A stretch of 64,000 bases of DNA from Limnohabitans curvus (GTDB taxonomy: Bacteria; Pseudomonadota; Gammaproteobacteria; Burkholderiales; Burkholderiaceae_C), in assembly GCF_003063475.1 (NCBI RefSeq), contig NZ_NESP01000001.1, positions 2,790,001 through 2,854,000 on the forward strand. Reading direction: 5' to 3'. The position numbers and the translations under genes are program-made. The notes beneath the pieces were generated by a model. That model saw only the letters and a list, made by a program, of their open reading frames with translations. It was not told the DNA's origin and did no database searches. Positions within the stretch are counted from its first letter, which is position 1. Every line of letters begins with the position of its first letter. Positions 1 to 7,353 of the stretch are shown here, piece after piece.

Positions 1-378
1 GTAGAAGTCGGTGTAGTCACCCACATCACAAGGCATGCCCATTTCGATGGACGATTGTGCAACCAAGGCTTGTTCAAACGCATGACGATGGACAGGCGTG
101 TCTTCTTTGAGGCCGTTGGAAATAGCAACTCTTAATGCGACGCGGTCTTCCTTTTTCATCGACAGAAGCTGATTCATATCCGCGTGATGGATGAGACCGG
201 CTGCTTTGAGGTCCAACACCATATCGCCGATCGCTACGCCAATACGCCATGGTTCATTTGAATTTGAACGAAACCGTCCAAATGGCAAATTTTGAATTGG
301 AAAATCTGTGTCGCTTAGATTCGCTGTTGTGACCCAACTGCGTCGTGTTGGGTTGAGGGTTTCGTTACATGCTTCCAT
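1..378 (-). CDS. fahA: Fumarylacetoacetase, N-terminal part (runs off the window)
   Basis: The reverse strand is open from an ATG at 378 to the window edge (126 codons). The translation carries the N-terminal SH3-like domain signature of fumarylacetoacetase (DFPIQNLPFGRF at residues 25-36, RIGVAIGD shortly after) and ends in GDYTDFY. The first Asp of that motif is a metal ligand in the known family. The enzyme hydrolyses fumarylacetoacetate-type beta-diketo acids, the last step of homogentisate-like ring degradation. The start overlaps the end of the upstream VOC gene by 14 bases, so the two are probably translationally coupled. It is the last visible gene of the leftward aromatic operon. The catalytic C-terminal domain lies outside the window, so activity cannot be judged. 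Confidence 0.9.
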   Translation of the reverse strand, partial: MEACNETLNPTRRSWVTTANLSDTDFPIQNLPFGRFRSNSNEPWRIGVAIGDMVLDLKAAGLIHHADMNQLLSMKKEDRVALRVAISNGLKEDTPVHRHAFEQALVAQSSIEMGMPCDVGDYTDFY

Positions 379-895
379 CGTGCATCCAAGCTGCGTGTTT
401 AGGGGCGCGTTTGGTTTGTGACCACTCGTTGATCATGTCCCACTTGACTTCATCGAGTTTGCGCATCATGTCGGGGGTGCCTGTGTTGGCCGCAAGCTCC
501 AAGCGGTGACCGTTAGGATCAAAAAAGTAAATGCTCTTGAAGATGGTGTGGTTGGTTGGACCGACCACTTCAATGCCAGCGGCTTCTAGCTTCGCCTTGG
601 TGGCAATCAAGGTGTCCACTGAGTCAACTTCTAACGCCAAGTGTTGTACCCAGACTGGGGTGTTGTGGTCGCGGTCCATTGGCGGTTGGCTCGGCAATTC
701 GAAGAAAGCCAAGATGTTGCCAGCCCCCGCATCCAAAAAGATGTGCATGTAAGGGTCAGCCGCTTTGGTGGACGGCACTTCGTCTTCGGCAATGGCCAAG
801 ACAAATTTCATATCAAGATGTTTTTGGTACCACTCAACGGTTTCTTTGGCGTCGATGCAGCGATACGCCACGTGATGAACTTTTTGAACGAGCAT
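365..895 (-). CDS. VOC-superfamily metalloprotein, probable ring-cleavage or isomerase enzyme
   Basis: The 176-residue protein has the two beta-alpha-beta-beta-beta modules of the vicinal oxygen chelate fold. Candidate metal ligands are His8 in VHHVAY, a His near residue 85 in VQHLALEV and the Glu in HRLELA near residue 134. The family includes extradiol dioxygenases, glyoxalases and 4-hydroxyphenylpyruvate dioxygenase. A clear AGGAAA ribosome-binding site precedes the ATG. The gene lies between a flavin hydroxylase with its DUF2783 partner and fumarylacetoacetase. The context therefore suggests it supplies the ring-opening dioxygenase (or the isomerase) step before fumarylacetoacetase, but this is inference. 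The protein is short for a two-domain extradiol dioxygenase. Confidence 0.75.
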   Translation of the reverse strand: MLVQKVHHVAYRCIDAKETVEWYQKHLDMKFVLAIAEDEVPSTKAADPYMHIFLDAGAGNILAFFELPSQPPMDRDHNTPVWVQHLALEVDSVDTLIATKAKLEAAGIEVVGPTNHTIFKSIYFFDPNGHRLELAANTGTPDMMRKLDEVKWDMINEWSQTKRAPKHAAWMHDGSM

Positions 896-912
896 GGTGT
901 TTCCTGTTTGAA

Positions 913-1107
913 TTAAAGGTCTTGTAAAGCCGCTTGCAGGTGTGCTTGAAAAACATCGGCACTGGCTAGGGCATTGGCGTTGAGCAAGGCGAGCTTGACC
1001 AAAAATAGGGAAGATTTCTCTTCACCTGCTTGATCAATGGCGGTGGCCAAGCTGTCGTACACCGTTTCCAGATCGGGAATGGTCAAAGCGTTAGGGATAG
1101 TCGTCAT
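913..1107 (-). CDS. DUF2783-family small protein
   Basis: This 64-residue acidic, helical protein resembles the DUF2783 family, whose members sit beside aromatic-ring FAD monooxygenases in proteobacteria; I recognise it by overall pattern and context. No catalytic motif, signal peptide or membrane segment is visible. An AAGGAG ribosome-binding site lies just before the ATG. It sits 9 bp downstream of the hydroxylase and 17 bp upstream of the VOC gene, so it is surely co-transcribed. A role as accessory or stabilising subunit of the hydroxylase is only inferred from this fixed neighbourhood. Confidence 0.65.
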   Translation of the reverse strand: MTTIPNALTIPDLETVYDSLATAIDQAGEEKSSLFLVKLALLNANALASADVFQAHLQAALQDL

Positions 1108-1116
1108 GTTGTCTCC

Positions 1117-2820
1117 TTACTGGGGCAGTGCTGTCTTGAGGGCTGCTTGCAAACGAGTGGCATCCAGTGTGAGCCAACGCGCACAAATGTGTTGGTCGGG
1201 GCGCAGCAAATACGCACCGCCGTTGGCAGGCACGCCATAACGTTGACGCAGATGGCCATTGGTATCGGCCAACGTGGTGTCAGCACCGGCAACGGGGTGT
1301 GCACTGCCTACGGCAACCACGTTCACGGGCATGCCTTTGGAACGCGCGGCTTGGAGGGTGTGTTGCAAAGATTCGGGGATGGTCGGGGCATCGGTGAAGT
1401 ACAACAGGTCGAACCCACCACCCAAGTGGTCGAGCAAGAAGTCATTGGCTCCTAGGCGTACGTTTTGGGGCGGTGCGCCATGGGCTGGACCCGCTTTGAA
1501 CAAGTCGTTGTCGTCGCCCATGCTGTTGAGCATGGAATGCGTGTACGCATGTGGGCGCGAGGTTCGCCAGTGGTAGAGCGGGCGTACAAACGCTTGTGTG
1601 AGCGAGAGTGACAACACCGCATCGCGCAGCAGCTGAAACCCCCCTGCAGGTGGCGTCATGAAGCGAGTGCTCTTACCCGCTTCGTCAATGATTTCTCGGG
1701 CCGCACCCACGCGCTCCGCGCTGTGATTGGTCAACAGTTTTTGACTGGCCAAGCCTTTGACCACAAATGCCAAATGCCAACCCAAGGACTGTGCATCTTG
1801 GAAAGCGGTGTTGGCACCGCGCACACCAAAGATGGGCAACAGGTGTGCGGCATCGCCGGTGAAGATCACGCTGCCATGCACAAAGTCTGGCAAGGTCAAG
1901 GTGCGTGCGGAGTAGACCGAAGACCAGTCCATTTCCCACTTGACGCCTGCGTGGCCAATCATGGCCAACTGCGCATCAATGCGGGCCTTCAATGATTCGG
2001 GCTTCAGTGCTTGTTCAGGTGTTTCTCCATCGGGTAACTGGTAGTCAACACGCCAAATGCCATTGGGCTCGCGGTGCATCAAGATGGTGTTACCGGGGTT
2101 CCAGTCGGGGTCAAAATAGGCCAAGCGTTCGGTGGGCAATGGCAAGTCAACCTTGATGTCGGCAATCACGAAGAAGCCCTCGTAGGAGGCGCCTTCCATT
2201 TCCAAATTCATGGCAGTACGAATGGCTGAGCGACCGCCGTCGGCGGCAACCACCCAATTGCTCTCGAGCGTGTAGAGACCTTCGGGTGTGTCGACTTCAA
2301 GCACGGCGTAGCCGTCTTTTTGATCCACCTTACTCACCTTGTTACCCCAACGGAAATCGATCAGTGGGTTGGCTTTGCAGGCGTCGTGCAGGTATTCCTC
2401 CATGAACTGCTGCTGCACATTGATGATGGGGAAAAATCGGTCATCGGTATCGTGCGGTGCTTCCATGCGGAACACGCGTTGACCGCGGTAGTATGAATTG
2501 CCAAATCGCCAAGGCAAGCCGCCTTCGGTCATGCGGTCGGCCACGCCGACTTGTTGCAAGATTTCCATGGAACGGCGTGTGAAGCAAATGGCACGGCTGC
2601 CTTGCGAGAACTGCAACTCTGATGACAGCACCACGCTGGCGACGCCGTGGCGTGCCAGCTCTAGCGCGGTCACCATGCCTGCAGGGCCAGAGCCCACGAT
2701 CACTACTTTTTGGCGTGTGGGTTGGGCATGCTCTGAGAGCAGCCAAGGTTTGAAAACTTCGTAGGTGTAGTAAATCGAAGGACGGGCTTGTGTGGTGGGT
2801 GTGTGCATGTGTAAATTCAA
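1117..2820 (-). CDS. FAD-dependent aromatic hydroxylase (PheA/TfdB/MhpA-like)
   Basis: The 567-residue class A flavoprotein monooxygenase shows, in order, the dinucleotide-binding GSGPAG (about residues 43-48), an AADGGRS segment (the DG motif) and GDAAHLLPIFGVRGAN (the GD motif that closes the FAD site). A thioredoxin-like C-terminal domain follows, as in phenol and 3-hydroxyphenylpropionate hydroxylases. It should hydroxylate an aromatic acid or phenol with NAD(P)H and O2. The longest reading starts with TTG at 2820; an ATG at 2808 is equally possible, and neither has a strong ribosome-binding site. It follows the marR gene by 12 bp and precedes DUF2783. The substrate is unknown; the downstream fumarylacetoacetase suggests a homogentisate- or gentisate-like intermediate. 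Confidence 0.85.
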   Translation of the reverse strand: MNLHMHTPTTQARPSIYYTYEVFKPWLLSEHAQPTRQKVVIVGSGPAGMVTALELARHGVASVVLSSELQFSQGSRAICFTRRSMEILQQVGVADRMTEGGLPWRFGNSYYRGQRVFRMEAPHDTDDRFFPIINVQQQFMEEYLHDACKANPLIDFRWGNKVSKVDQKDGYAVLEVDTPEGLYTLESNWVVAADGGRSAIRTAMNLEMEGASYEGFFVIADIKVDLPLPTERLAYFDPDWNPGNTILMHREPNGIWRVDYQLPDGETPEQALKPESLKARIDAQLAMIGHAGVKWEMDWSSVYSARTLTLPDFVHGSVIFTGDAAHLLPIFGVRGANTAFQDAQSLGWHLAFVVKGLASQKLLTNHSAERVGAAREIIDEAGKSTRFMTPPAGGFQLLRDAVLSLSLTQAFVRPLYHWRTSRPHAYTHSMLNSMGDDNDLFKAGPAHGAPPQNVRLGANDFLLDHLGGGFDLLYFTDAPTIPESLQHTLQAARSKGMPVNVVAVGSAHPVAGADTTLADTNGHLRQRYGVPANGGAYLLRPDQHICARWLTLDATRLQAALKTALPQ

Positions 2821-2832
2821 AATTGCTCTGTA

Positions 2833-3267
2833 TCAGCGAGGGCGTGCGTGGGCGATCAGACGGTCGAGCATGGCACTCAAGGCCGCCTGTTCTTTATCGC
2901 TCAAGCAGCCAAAGATTTGCTCATTGCGTTGGCTCACCATGTCCATGGCGCGTTTGAAAATCTTGCGACCTGCAGCTGTCAACGTCAGTACCACCCCTCG
3001 GCCATCACCGGGGTGGTCGGCTTTGAGTACCAGTCCTTGGTCGACCAAGGCTTGTGCAGCGCGACTGGCTTGGCCTTTGTTCAGGTTGGCTTTTTCAGCC
3101 AACTCTTTGACGGACAAAGGTTCAAACGTGCCGACCGTAGTAAGGCATCGTCCGTCGCTCATCGACAAACCGGTTCGCTCTGGGTAGATGGACTGACTGT
3201 CCGCATCGGTCAACTTGTGCAGTTGATGCAGGCGATAGGTGAGTGTGCGGTCGAGTTGTACGGTCAT
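2833..3267 (-). CDS. MarR-family transcriptional regulator of the aromatic operon
   Basis: The 144-residue protein has the winged-helix core of MarR regulators: LSVKELAEKANLNKGQASR as the helix-turn-helix and DGRGVVLTLTAAGRK as the wing. The chosen start, MTVQLDR at 3267, is 13 bp after the upstream binding-protein stop. A longer reading to 3330 would run into that gene and lacks conserved sequence. It sits second in the operon it probably controls. The two palindromes around 4316-4365 at the operon promoter are the obvious candidate operators, giving autoregulated repression relieved by an aromatic ligand or its CoA ester. The ligand is not deducible from sequence. Confidence 0.85.
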   Translation of the reverse strand: MTVQLDRTLTYRLHQLHKLTDADSQSIYPERTGLSMSDGRCLTTVGTFEPLSVKELAEKANLNKGQASRAAQALVDQGLVLKADHPGDGRGVVLTLTAAGRKIFKRAMDMVSQRNEQIFGCLSDKEQAALSAMLDRLIAHARPR

Positions 3268-3280
3268 GGTTGTCCAATGC

Positions 3281-4258
3281 TCAGTCGGCTTTGATGTTGT
3301 TGGCCTTGATGATGGGGCCCCACTTGGCACGCTCTTTGGCTGCGTAATCGGCCATTTGTTTGGGGGAGCTGGGAATGGCTTCGAGCCCCAGTACTTGCAA
3401 GCGCGCTTTGACTTCTGTGGTGTTGATGGCTGTCAGCAAGGCTTTGTTGAGCGTGTTGATGACATCGGCAGGGGTACCCGCAGGAACGACCAAACCTTGC
3501 CATGCATAAGCTTCGAAGTTTTTCAAACCTTGTTCGTTGAGTGTTGGAATGTTTTCGAAGTTCTTCACACGTTTGGCGCTGGCAACGCCGATGGGGCGCA
3601 ACTTACCCGAGGTGATGAACTGGTAGCCACTGGCGGTGTCCACAAACATCATGGGAACTTGACCGGCGACCACATCTTGCACCGCAGGTGCAGCACCACG
3701 ATAAGGTATGTGCGAGAGGTTCAGGCCTGACATGTCTCGGAACAACTCTGTGGCCAAGTGGTGGGGACTGCCAGCTCCTGGGGTGGCATAGCTCACGCCA
3801 TTGGCTTGAGTTTTCGTCCAATCGATGAGCTCTTTTAAATTGTGCGCAGGGACGTTGGGGTTGACGACCAAGATCATCGGAAACCGCACAGTCAGACCCA
3901 CGGGGGCGAAATCTTTTTCGACGTTGTAGCTGAGCTTGCTGTAGATGAAAGGATTGGCTGCCAATGTGCCTGTGTCTGCAGACATCAGAACATAGCCATC
4001 AGCTTTGGCGCGCGCCACATACTCAGCGCCGATATTGGTTGCAGCACCCGGTTTATTAACGATGACCATGCTTTGGCCTAGGACTGTGCCCATGGCTTGT
4101 CCCAGTGAGCGAGCCACTGTGTCCGTGCCCCCACCTGGGGCATAAGGTACCACCCATTCGATGGGACGGTTGGGATAAGTTTGTGCCACGCTGAGAGTGC
4201 TGGTCGCGGCCAAACAGGCAGTCAATGCAATACGAAGGCAATGTTTCATGGACAACAT
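3281..4258 (-). CDS. Bug/TTT-family periplasmic solute-binding protein
   Basis: The 325-residue protein has an N-terminal signal peptide ending near SVA/QTYPNRPI, then the typical Bug sequence: YPNRPIEWVVPYAPGGGTD, an NKPGAATNIGAEYVA segment and an ALGLEAIPSS-like C-terminus. Bug proteins bind small carboxylates for tripartite tricarboxylate transporters. No membrane components (TctA/TctB) are in the window, as is common for the very numerous Bug paralogs of Burkholderiales. It is the first gene after the operator region at 4316-4365 and is followed by marR and the hydroxylase, so it probably captures the aromatic acid degraded by this operon. A start at the fourth codon (MKHCLR) is also possible. 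Confidence 0.9.
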   Translation of the reverse strand: MLSMKHCLRIALTACLAATSTLSVAQTYPNRPIEWVVPYAPGGGTDTVARSLGQAMGTVLGQSMVIVNKPGAATNIGAEYVARAKADGYVLMSADTGTLAANPFIYSKLSYNVEKDFAPVGLTVRFPMILVVNPNVPAHNLKELIDWTKTQANGVSYATPGAGSPHHLATELFRDMSGLNLSHIPYRGAAPAVQDVVAGQVPMMFVDTASGYQFITSGKLRPIGVASAKRVKNFENIPTLNEQGLKNFEAYAWQGLVVPAGTPADVINTLNKALLTAINTTEVKARLQVLGLEAIPSSPKQMADYAAKERAKWGPIIKANNIKAD

Positions 4259-4311
4259 AAGAAGATCTCGCTGAAGGAATTTGGGTTGAGAACGCAGGGG
4301 ATATTGTGATC

Positions 4312-4365
4312 AATATAGTTGCGTGCGCAACTAGGTGTTTGCACTAATGGTTGCGCGCGCAACTA
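4312..4365 (-). promoter_or_regulatory. Twin MarR-type palindromes at the aromatic operon promoter
   Basis: Two near-identical inverted repeats lie at 4316-4333 (TAGTTGCGTGCGCAACTA) and 4348-4365 (TGGTTGCGCGCGCAACTA). Their centres are 32 bp apart, about three helical turns, so bound dimers would face the same side. On the minus strand a TATATT hexamer (4312-4317) abuts the promoter-proximal palindrome and could be the -10 box; I see no convincing -35. Size and symmetry fit MarR-family operators, and the second operon gene is a MarR regulator. Assignment to that regulator is inference. Confidence 0.7.
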
Positions 4366-4381
4366 TGGGAATTGATTTGAC

Positions 4382-5707
4382 TCAGCGCTGCGGCATGTCT
4401 TTGTATGAGTAGCCTAAGCTGATGGTGGCGTCTTCTGGAATGGCTGGCATGGAAGCGTTCCAATCCTCCCAAGCCTGACGCATCTTGGCCAGGCGCTCGG
4501 GTTCACGTTTGGCAAGATTCGCGCGCTCGCGCGCGTCAAGCTGAATGTTGAACAGAAAATCGTTGCCATCCACGCGCAGGTATTTCCATGGGCCACTTCG
4601 CATGGCGCGCTGTCCCCGATGGTTCATGCGCCAGAACATCGGGCGTTCAAAAAGGGACGAGGGGTCGCGCAAAAATTTGCTGAGTGATACACCATCAAAA
4701 GGATGTGTCGGGGCTGCTTGTGCGCCACCAAGCTCAATCATGGTGGCAGACCAATCCATGGTCAAACAATGTTGCTCACTGACTGAGCCAGCTGGAATGG
4801 CTGCTGGCCAATGTGCAATCCATGGCACACGAATTCCTCCTTCGGTCAGGTCCATCTTGCCGCCAACCAAGGGCCAGTTGTCACTGAAGCGTTCGCCACC
4901 GTTGTCACTGGTAAACACAAGCAAGGTGTTCTCAAGTTGTTGTGTTTCTCGCAAGGCGTCGACGACCCAACCAATGCCTTCATCCATGTGGTGAATCATT
5001 CGACGATAGGTATGAACGTTGCCGCCATCGAGGTGAAACAGGTTGTCTTTAACCTGGTCTGCTAGATCCGCATCGTCGCGTGTTTCCCATGGCCAATGTG
5101 GCGCTGTGTAATGCAGGCTGAGGAAAAATGGCGTCCCTTCTTGGGCAGGTTTTGCCATCCGATGCACATAGTCGACGGCACGCTTGGACAATAAATCGGT
5201 CAGATAGCCTTCTTCGCTGTGTTCAGCTTCCCCAAAGTAAAGATCATGTGTGCCGTTGTTGCTGCAGTGGGTGAAGTAATCAACCCCGCCAGACATGGGG
5301 CCAAAGAATTCATCGTAACCGGATTTGATCGGGCTGAATGCAGGTGGGTAGCCCAGATGCCATTTGCCAATCAGGGCGGTGTGATAACCCGTCTCTTTCA
5401 GTAAAGAAGGAAGGCTGGGATGCTCGGGCGGTAACCCCAGTGTGGTGCTGCCTTTGCTTTTGCTGTTGATGGGCTCATCGGCTCCGCCGCGCAGTCTGTA
5501 CTGGTAGCGCGCAGTCATGAGTGCAAAACGCGTGGGCGAGCATACGGGTGAATTGGCATAGCCCTCGGTCAGGCGCAAGCCGTTGGCTGCGAGTTGGTCG
5601 ATCACAGGAGAGACAGGGCCAAATTCAGCCTCGCGTCCTCCATAACAGCCGAGATCAGCAAATCCGAGATCGTCAGCGACGATGAAAATGATATTGGGGC
5701 GATTCAT
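4382..5707 (-). CDS. Sulfatase (alkaline-phosphatase superfamily), formylglycine type
   Basis: The 441-residue protein begins with the metal-binding sequence NIIFIVADDLG and has the sulfatase signature CSPTR at residues 56-60. Cys56 would be matured to formylglycine. The downstream GKWHLG and SDNGG motifs also fit. It hydrolyses sulfate esters. No signal peptide is visible, so the enzyme is predicted cytoplasmic, unlike many arylsulfatases; the substrate would have to be imported first. No formylglycine-generating enzyme gene is in the window. The start overlaps the stop of the upstream Bug gene by 4 bp (ATGA), so the two are translationally coupled. This suggests the Bug protein binds the sulfated substrate or its carboxylate core. 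Confidence 0.88.
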   Translation of the reverse strand: MNRPNIIFIVADDLGFADLGCYGGREAEFGPVSPVIDQLAANGLRLTEGYANSPVCSPTRFALMTARYQYRLRGGADEPINSKSKGSTTLGLPPEHPSLPSLLKETGYHTALIGKWHLGYPPAFSPIKSGYDEFFGPMSGGVDYFTHCSNNGTHDLYFGEAEHSEEGYLTDLLSKRAVDYVHRMAKPAQEGTPFFLSLHYTAPHWPWETRDDADLADQVKDNLFHLDGGNVHTYRRMIHHMDEGIGWVVDALRETQQLENTLLVFTSDNGGERFSDNWPLVGGKMDLTEGGIRVPWIAHWPAAIPAGSVSEQHCLTMDWSATMIELGGAQAAPTHPFDGVSLSKFLRDPSSLFERPMFWRMNHRGQRAMRSGPWKYLRVDGNDFLFNIQLDARERANLAKREPERLAKMRQAWEDWNASMPAIPEDATISLGYSYKDMPQR

Positions 5708-6684
5708 TCTGATTCCATCCCTGTGGATTGCACGATGCGCGCATAGCGAATAGACAAATCATTCAGGCGCGTTTGAGCTGCTTTGCCTGTGAGGCCTTCA
5801 TAGGCGAGGTCCAGGTTGATCAACCGCGTTTTGATGTCTGGTTGATTCAAGGCACTTCTCATGGCGTTTTGCAAAATTTGCACAACTGCATCTGGCGTTG
5901 CACTCGGCATCATCACCACATAAAGAACTTCTAGCTCTAGGTCTTTCAGGCCCAGCTCAGCGACGGTTGGAACGTCTGGCGCGAGCTTGGAGCGTTTACG
6001 ACTGGTGACTGCCAGTGCGTTGATTCGTCCAGTTTTAACATGCGGCAGCATGCCAGGCGTAGCCAAGGCGCCGGCATCAACTTCGCCGGACATGACGGCA
6101 GTGACTGCGGGCGTATTGCCTTTGTAGGGGACGTGTTGAATCTTGATTTCTGCGGCATCTGTGAAGATTTCTGCGGCTAAATGACCTGGGCTGCCATTGC
6201 CTGCGCTGCTGAAATTTAAGACTTTGGATCTGCCGGCTGCGATTAAGTCCTTCATGGATTTGAACTGTCTACCCGAATAGGACCCAACCATCAAACCGGA
6301 CGATGCCAACACCATGACAGGCTTGAGGTCGGCGGGCTTAAACGGCATGGCTTTGTAAATATATGGATTGACAGTGAAAGTCGTGTCAATACCGAACAAA
6401 ACGGTGTAACCATCAGCTGGGCTTTTTACGACGATGTCCGCCCCCAGATTGCCGCCAGCGCCGGGTTTGTTTTCTACGATAAAGGCTTGTTTGAGGCTCG
6501 ATTGCAGTGCATCAGCCATAGAGCGCGCCAAAATGTCTGCTGGCCCGCCAGGGGGGAAGTTGCTGACAAAGCGAACCGTTTTGTTCGGATATGTCGTCGT
6601 CGGTGAAGCATCCTGAGCCATGGCCGGTGCAGCAATGATGAGTAGGCCACATAGGCTGAGCCAGCATTTAGAAAATATCGTCAT
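5704..6684 (-). CDS. Bug/TTT-family periplasmic solute-binding protein
   Basis: The 326-residue protein has a signal peptide with probable cleavage after APAMA. It then shows the Bug pattern: YPNKTVRFVSNFPPGGPAD, ENKPGAGGNLGADIV and HVPYKGNTPAVTAVMSGEVD. It should deliver an organic anion to a tripartite tricarboxylate transporter whose membrane subunits are encoded elsewhere. It is the first gene of a two-gene unit with the sulfatase (4-bp overlap). A MarR gene is divergently transcribed 86 bp away, which probably controls this unit. It is clearly diverged from the other Bug protein at 3281-4258, so it is not a recent duplicate. Confidence 0.9.
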   Translation of the reverse strand: MTIFSKCWLSLCGLLIIAAPAMAQDASPTTTYPNKTVRFVSNFPPGGPADILARSMADALQSSLKQAFIVENKPGAGGNLGADIVVKSPADGYTVLFGIDTTFTVNPYIYKAMPFKPADLKPVMVLASSGLMVGSYSGRQFKSMKDLIAAGRSKVLNFSSAGNGSPGHLAAEIFTDAAEIKIQHVPYKGNTPAVTAVMSGEVDAGALATPGMLPHVKTGRINALAVTSRKRSKLAPDVPTVAELGLKDLELEVLYVVMMPSATPDAVVQILQNAMRSALNQPDIKTRLINLDLAYEGLTGKAAQTRLNDLSIRYARIVQSTGMESE

Positions 6685-6736
6685 TTGGGGTCGTTCCTGT
6701 TTGTCATTTGTGGCAATGTATATCGCGTGCTATTTA

Positions 6737-6749
6737 TTGATCTAATCAA
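6737..6749. promoter_or_regulatory. Candidate operator between divergent Bug and MarR genes
   Basis: A short inverted repeat, TTGAT-CTA-ATCAA, sits centrally in the 86-bp gap between the divergent genes. MarR dimers often bind such sites in divergent intergenic regions. An AGGAG ribosome-binding site for the rightward marR gene follows at 6758-6762. The repeat is short and AT-rich and could be chance. Confidence 0.4.
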
Positions 6750-6770
6750 CTGTTCCAAGGAGTTACCCGT

Positions 6771-7301
6771 ATGCGTGACATCACCCCCTCGCGACGTTTG
6801 GCAGGCGTTGACGATTTGCTGTTGTATCGATTGAATCGTTTGAGCGCCTCGGCAGGGGCGATGGTGGTGCGTCTATGCGAAGGCGGGCATGGCATTACGC
6901 GCCGTGAATGGCGTGTGATTGGCCTGATGAAGGAAGGGGAGGTCTTGACATCATCTGCGTTGGCAGAGCGAATTCAAATGGACAAGGCTCGAACTTCTCG
7001 ATTGATCTCTGGATTGACACAGAGAGGGTTGCTCAATCGTGAGATTCCGCCGGGTAACCGACGAGAAGTGCATTTGAGTCTGACACCCGCAGGAATCAAA
7101 ATCAGTCAGAATTTGATGCCACAAGTGCGAGAAATCAATCGTTCTATCCTCAGTGTTCTGACGGATGAGGAAATGGCTCAGTTAGATACGCTGATCCTTA
7201 AGCTTCAACATTCGGCAGAAGCGCTTAGCCTGACCCTGCAACCGCAGCTGCCTAAAACCCAAAGACGGCTGGGACGAGGTACCAAAGAGCGGCATTTCTA
7301 G
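6771..7301 (+). CDS. MarR-family transcriptional regulator (sulfatase unit)
   Basis: The 176-residue protein has a MarR winged helix: LTSSALAERIQMDKARTSR as the recognition helix region and PPGNRREVHLSLTPAG as the wing. A basic C-terminal tail (QRRLGRGTKERHF) is unusual for the family. The ATG is preceded by AGGAG at good spacing. It is divergent from the Bug-sulfatase pair and probably regulates it, possibly through the inverted repeat at 6737-6749. It is not a close copy of the MarR at 2833-3267, and the two promoters do not share the same palindrome, so they should recognise different sites. Confidence 0.87.
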   Translation: MRDITPSRRLAGVDDLLLYRLNRLSASAGAMVVRLCEGGHGITRREWRVIGLMKEGEVLTSSALAERIQMDKARTSRLISGLTQRGLLNREIPPGNRREVHLSLTPAGIKISQNLMPQVREINRSILSVLTDEEMAQLDTLILKLQHSAEALSLTLQPQLPKTQRRLGRGTKERHF

Positions 7302-7353
7302 ATAGCCCCTAAAACCCGAAGGGAAGGGGCTAACCCGTACACTTACGCCCTTC

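Noticed and set aside
3268..3330. Longer MarR start at 3330
   Set aside because: It would overlap the upstream Bug gene, and the added residues are not conserved; the ATG at 3267 fits the operon spacing.
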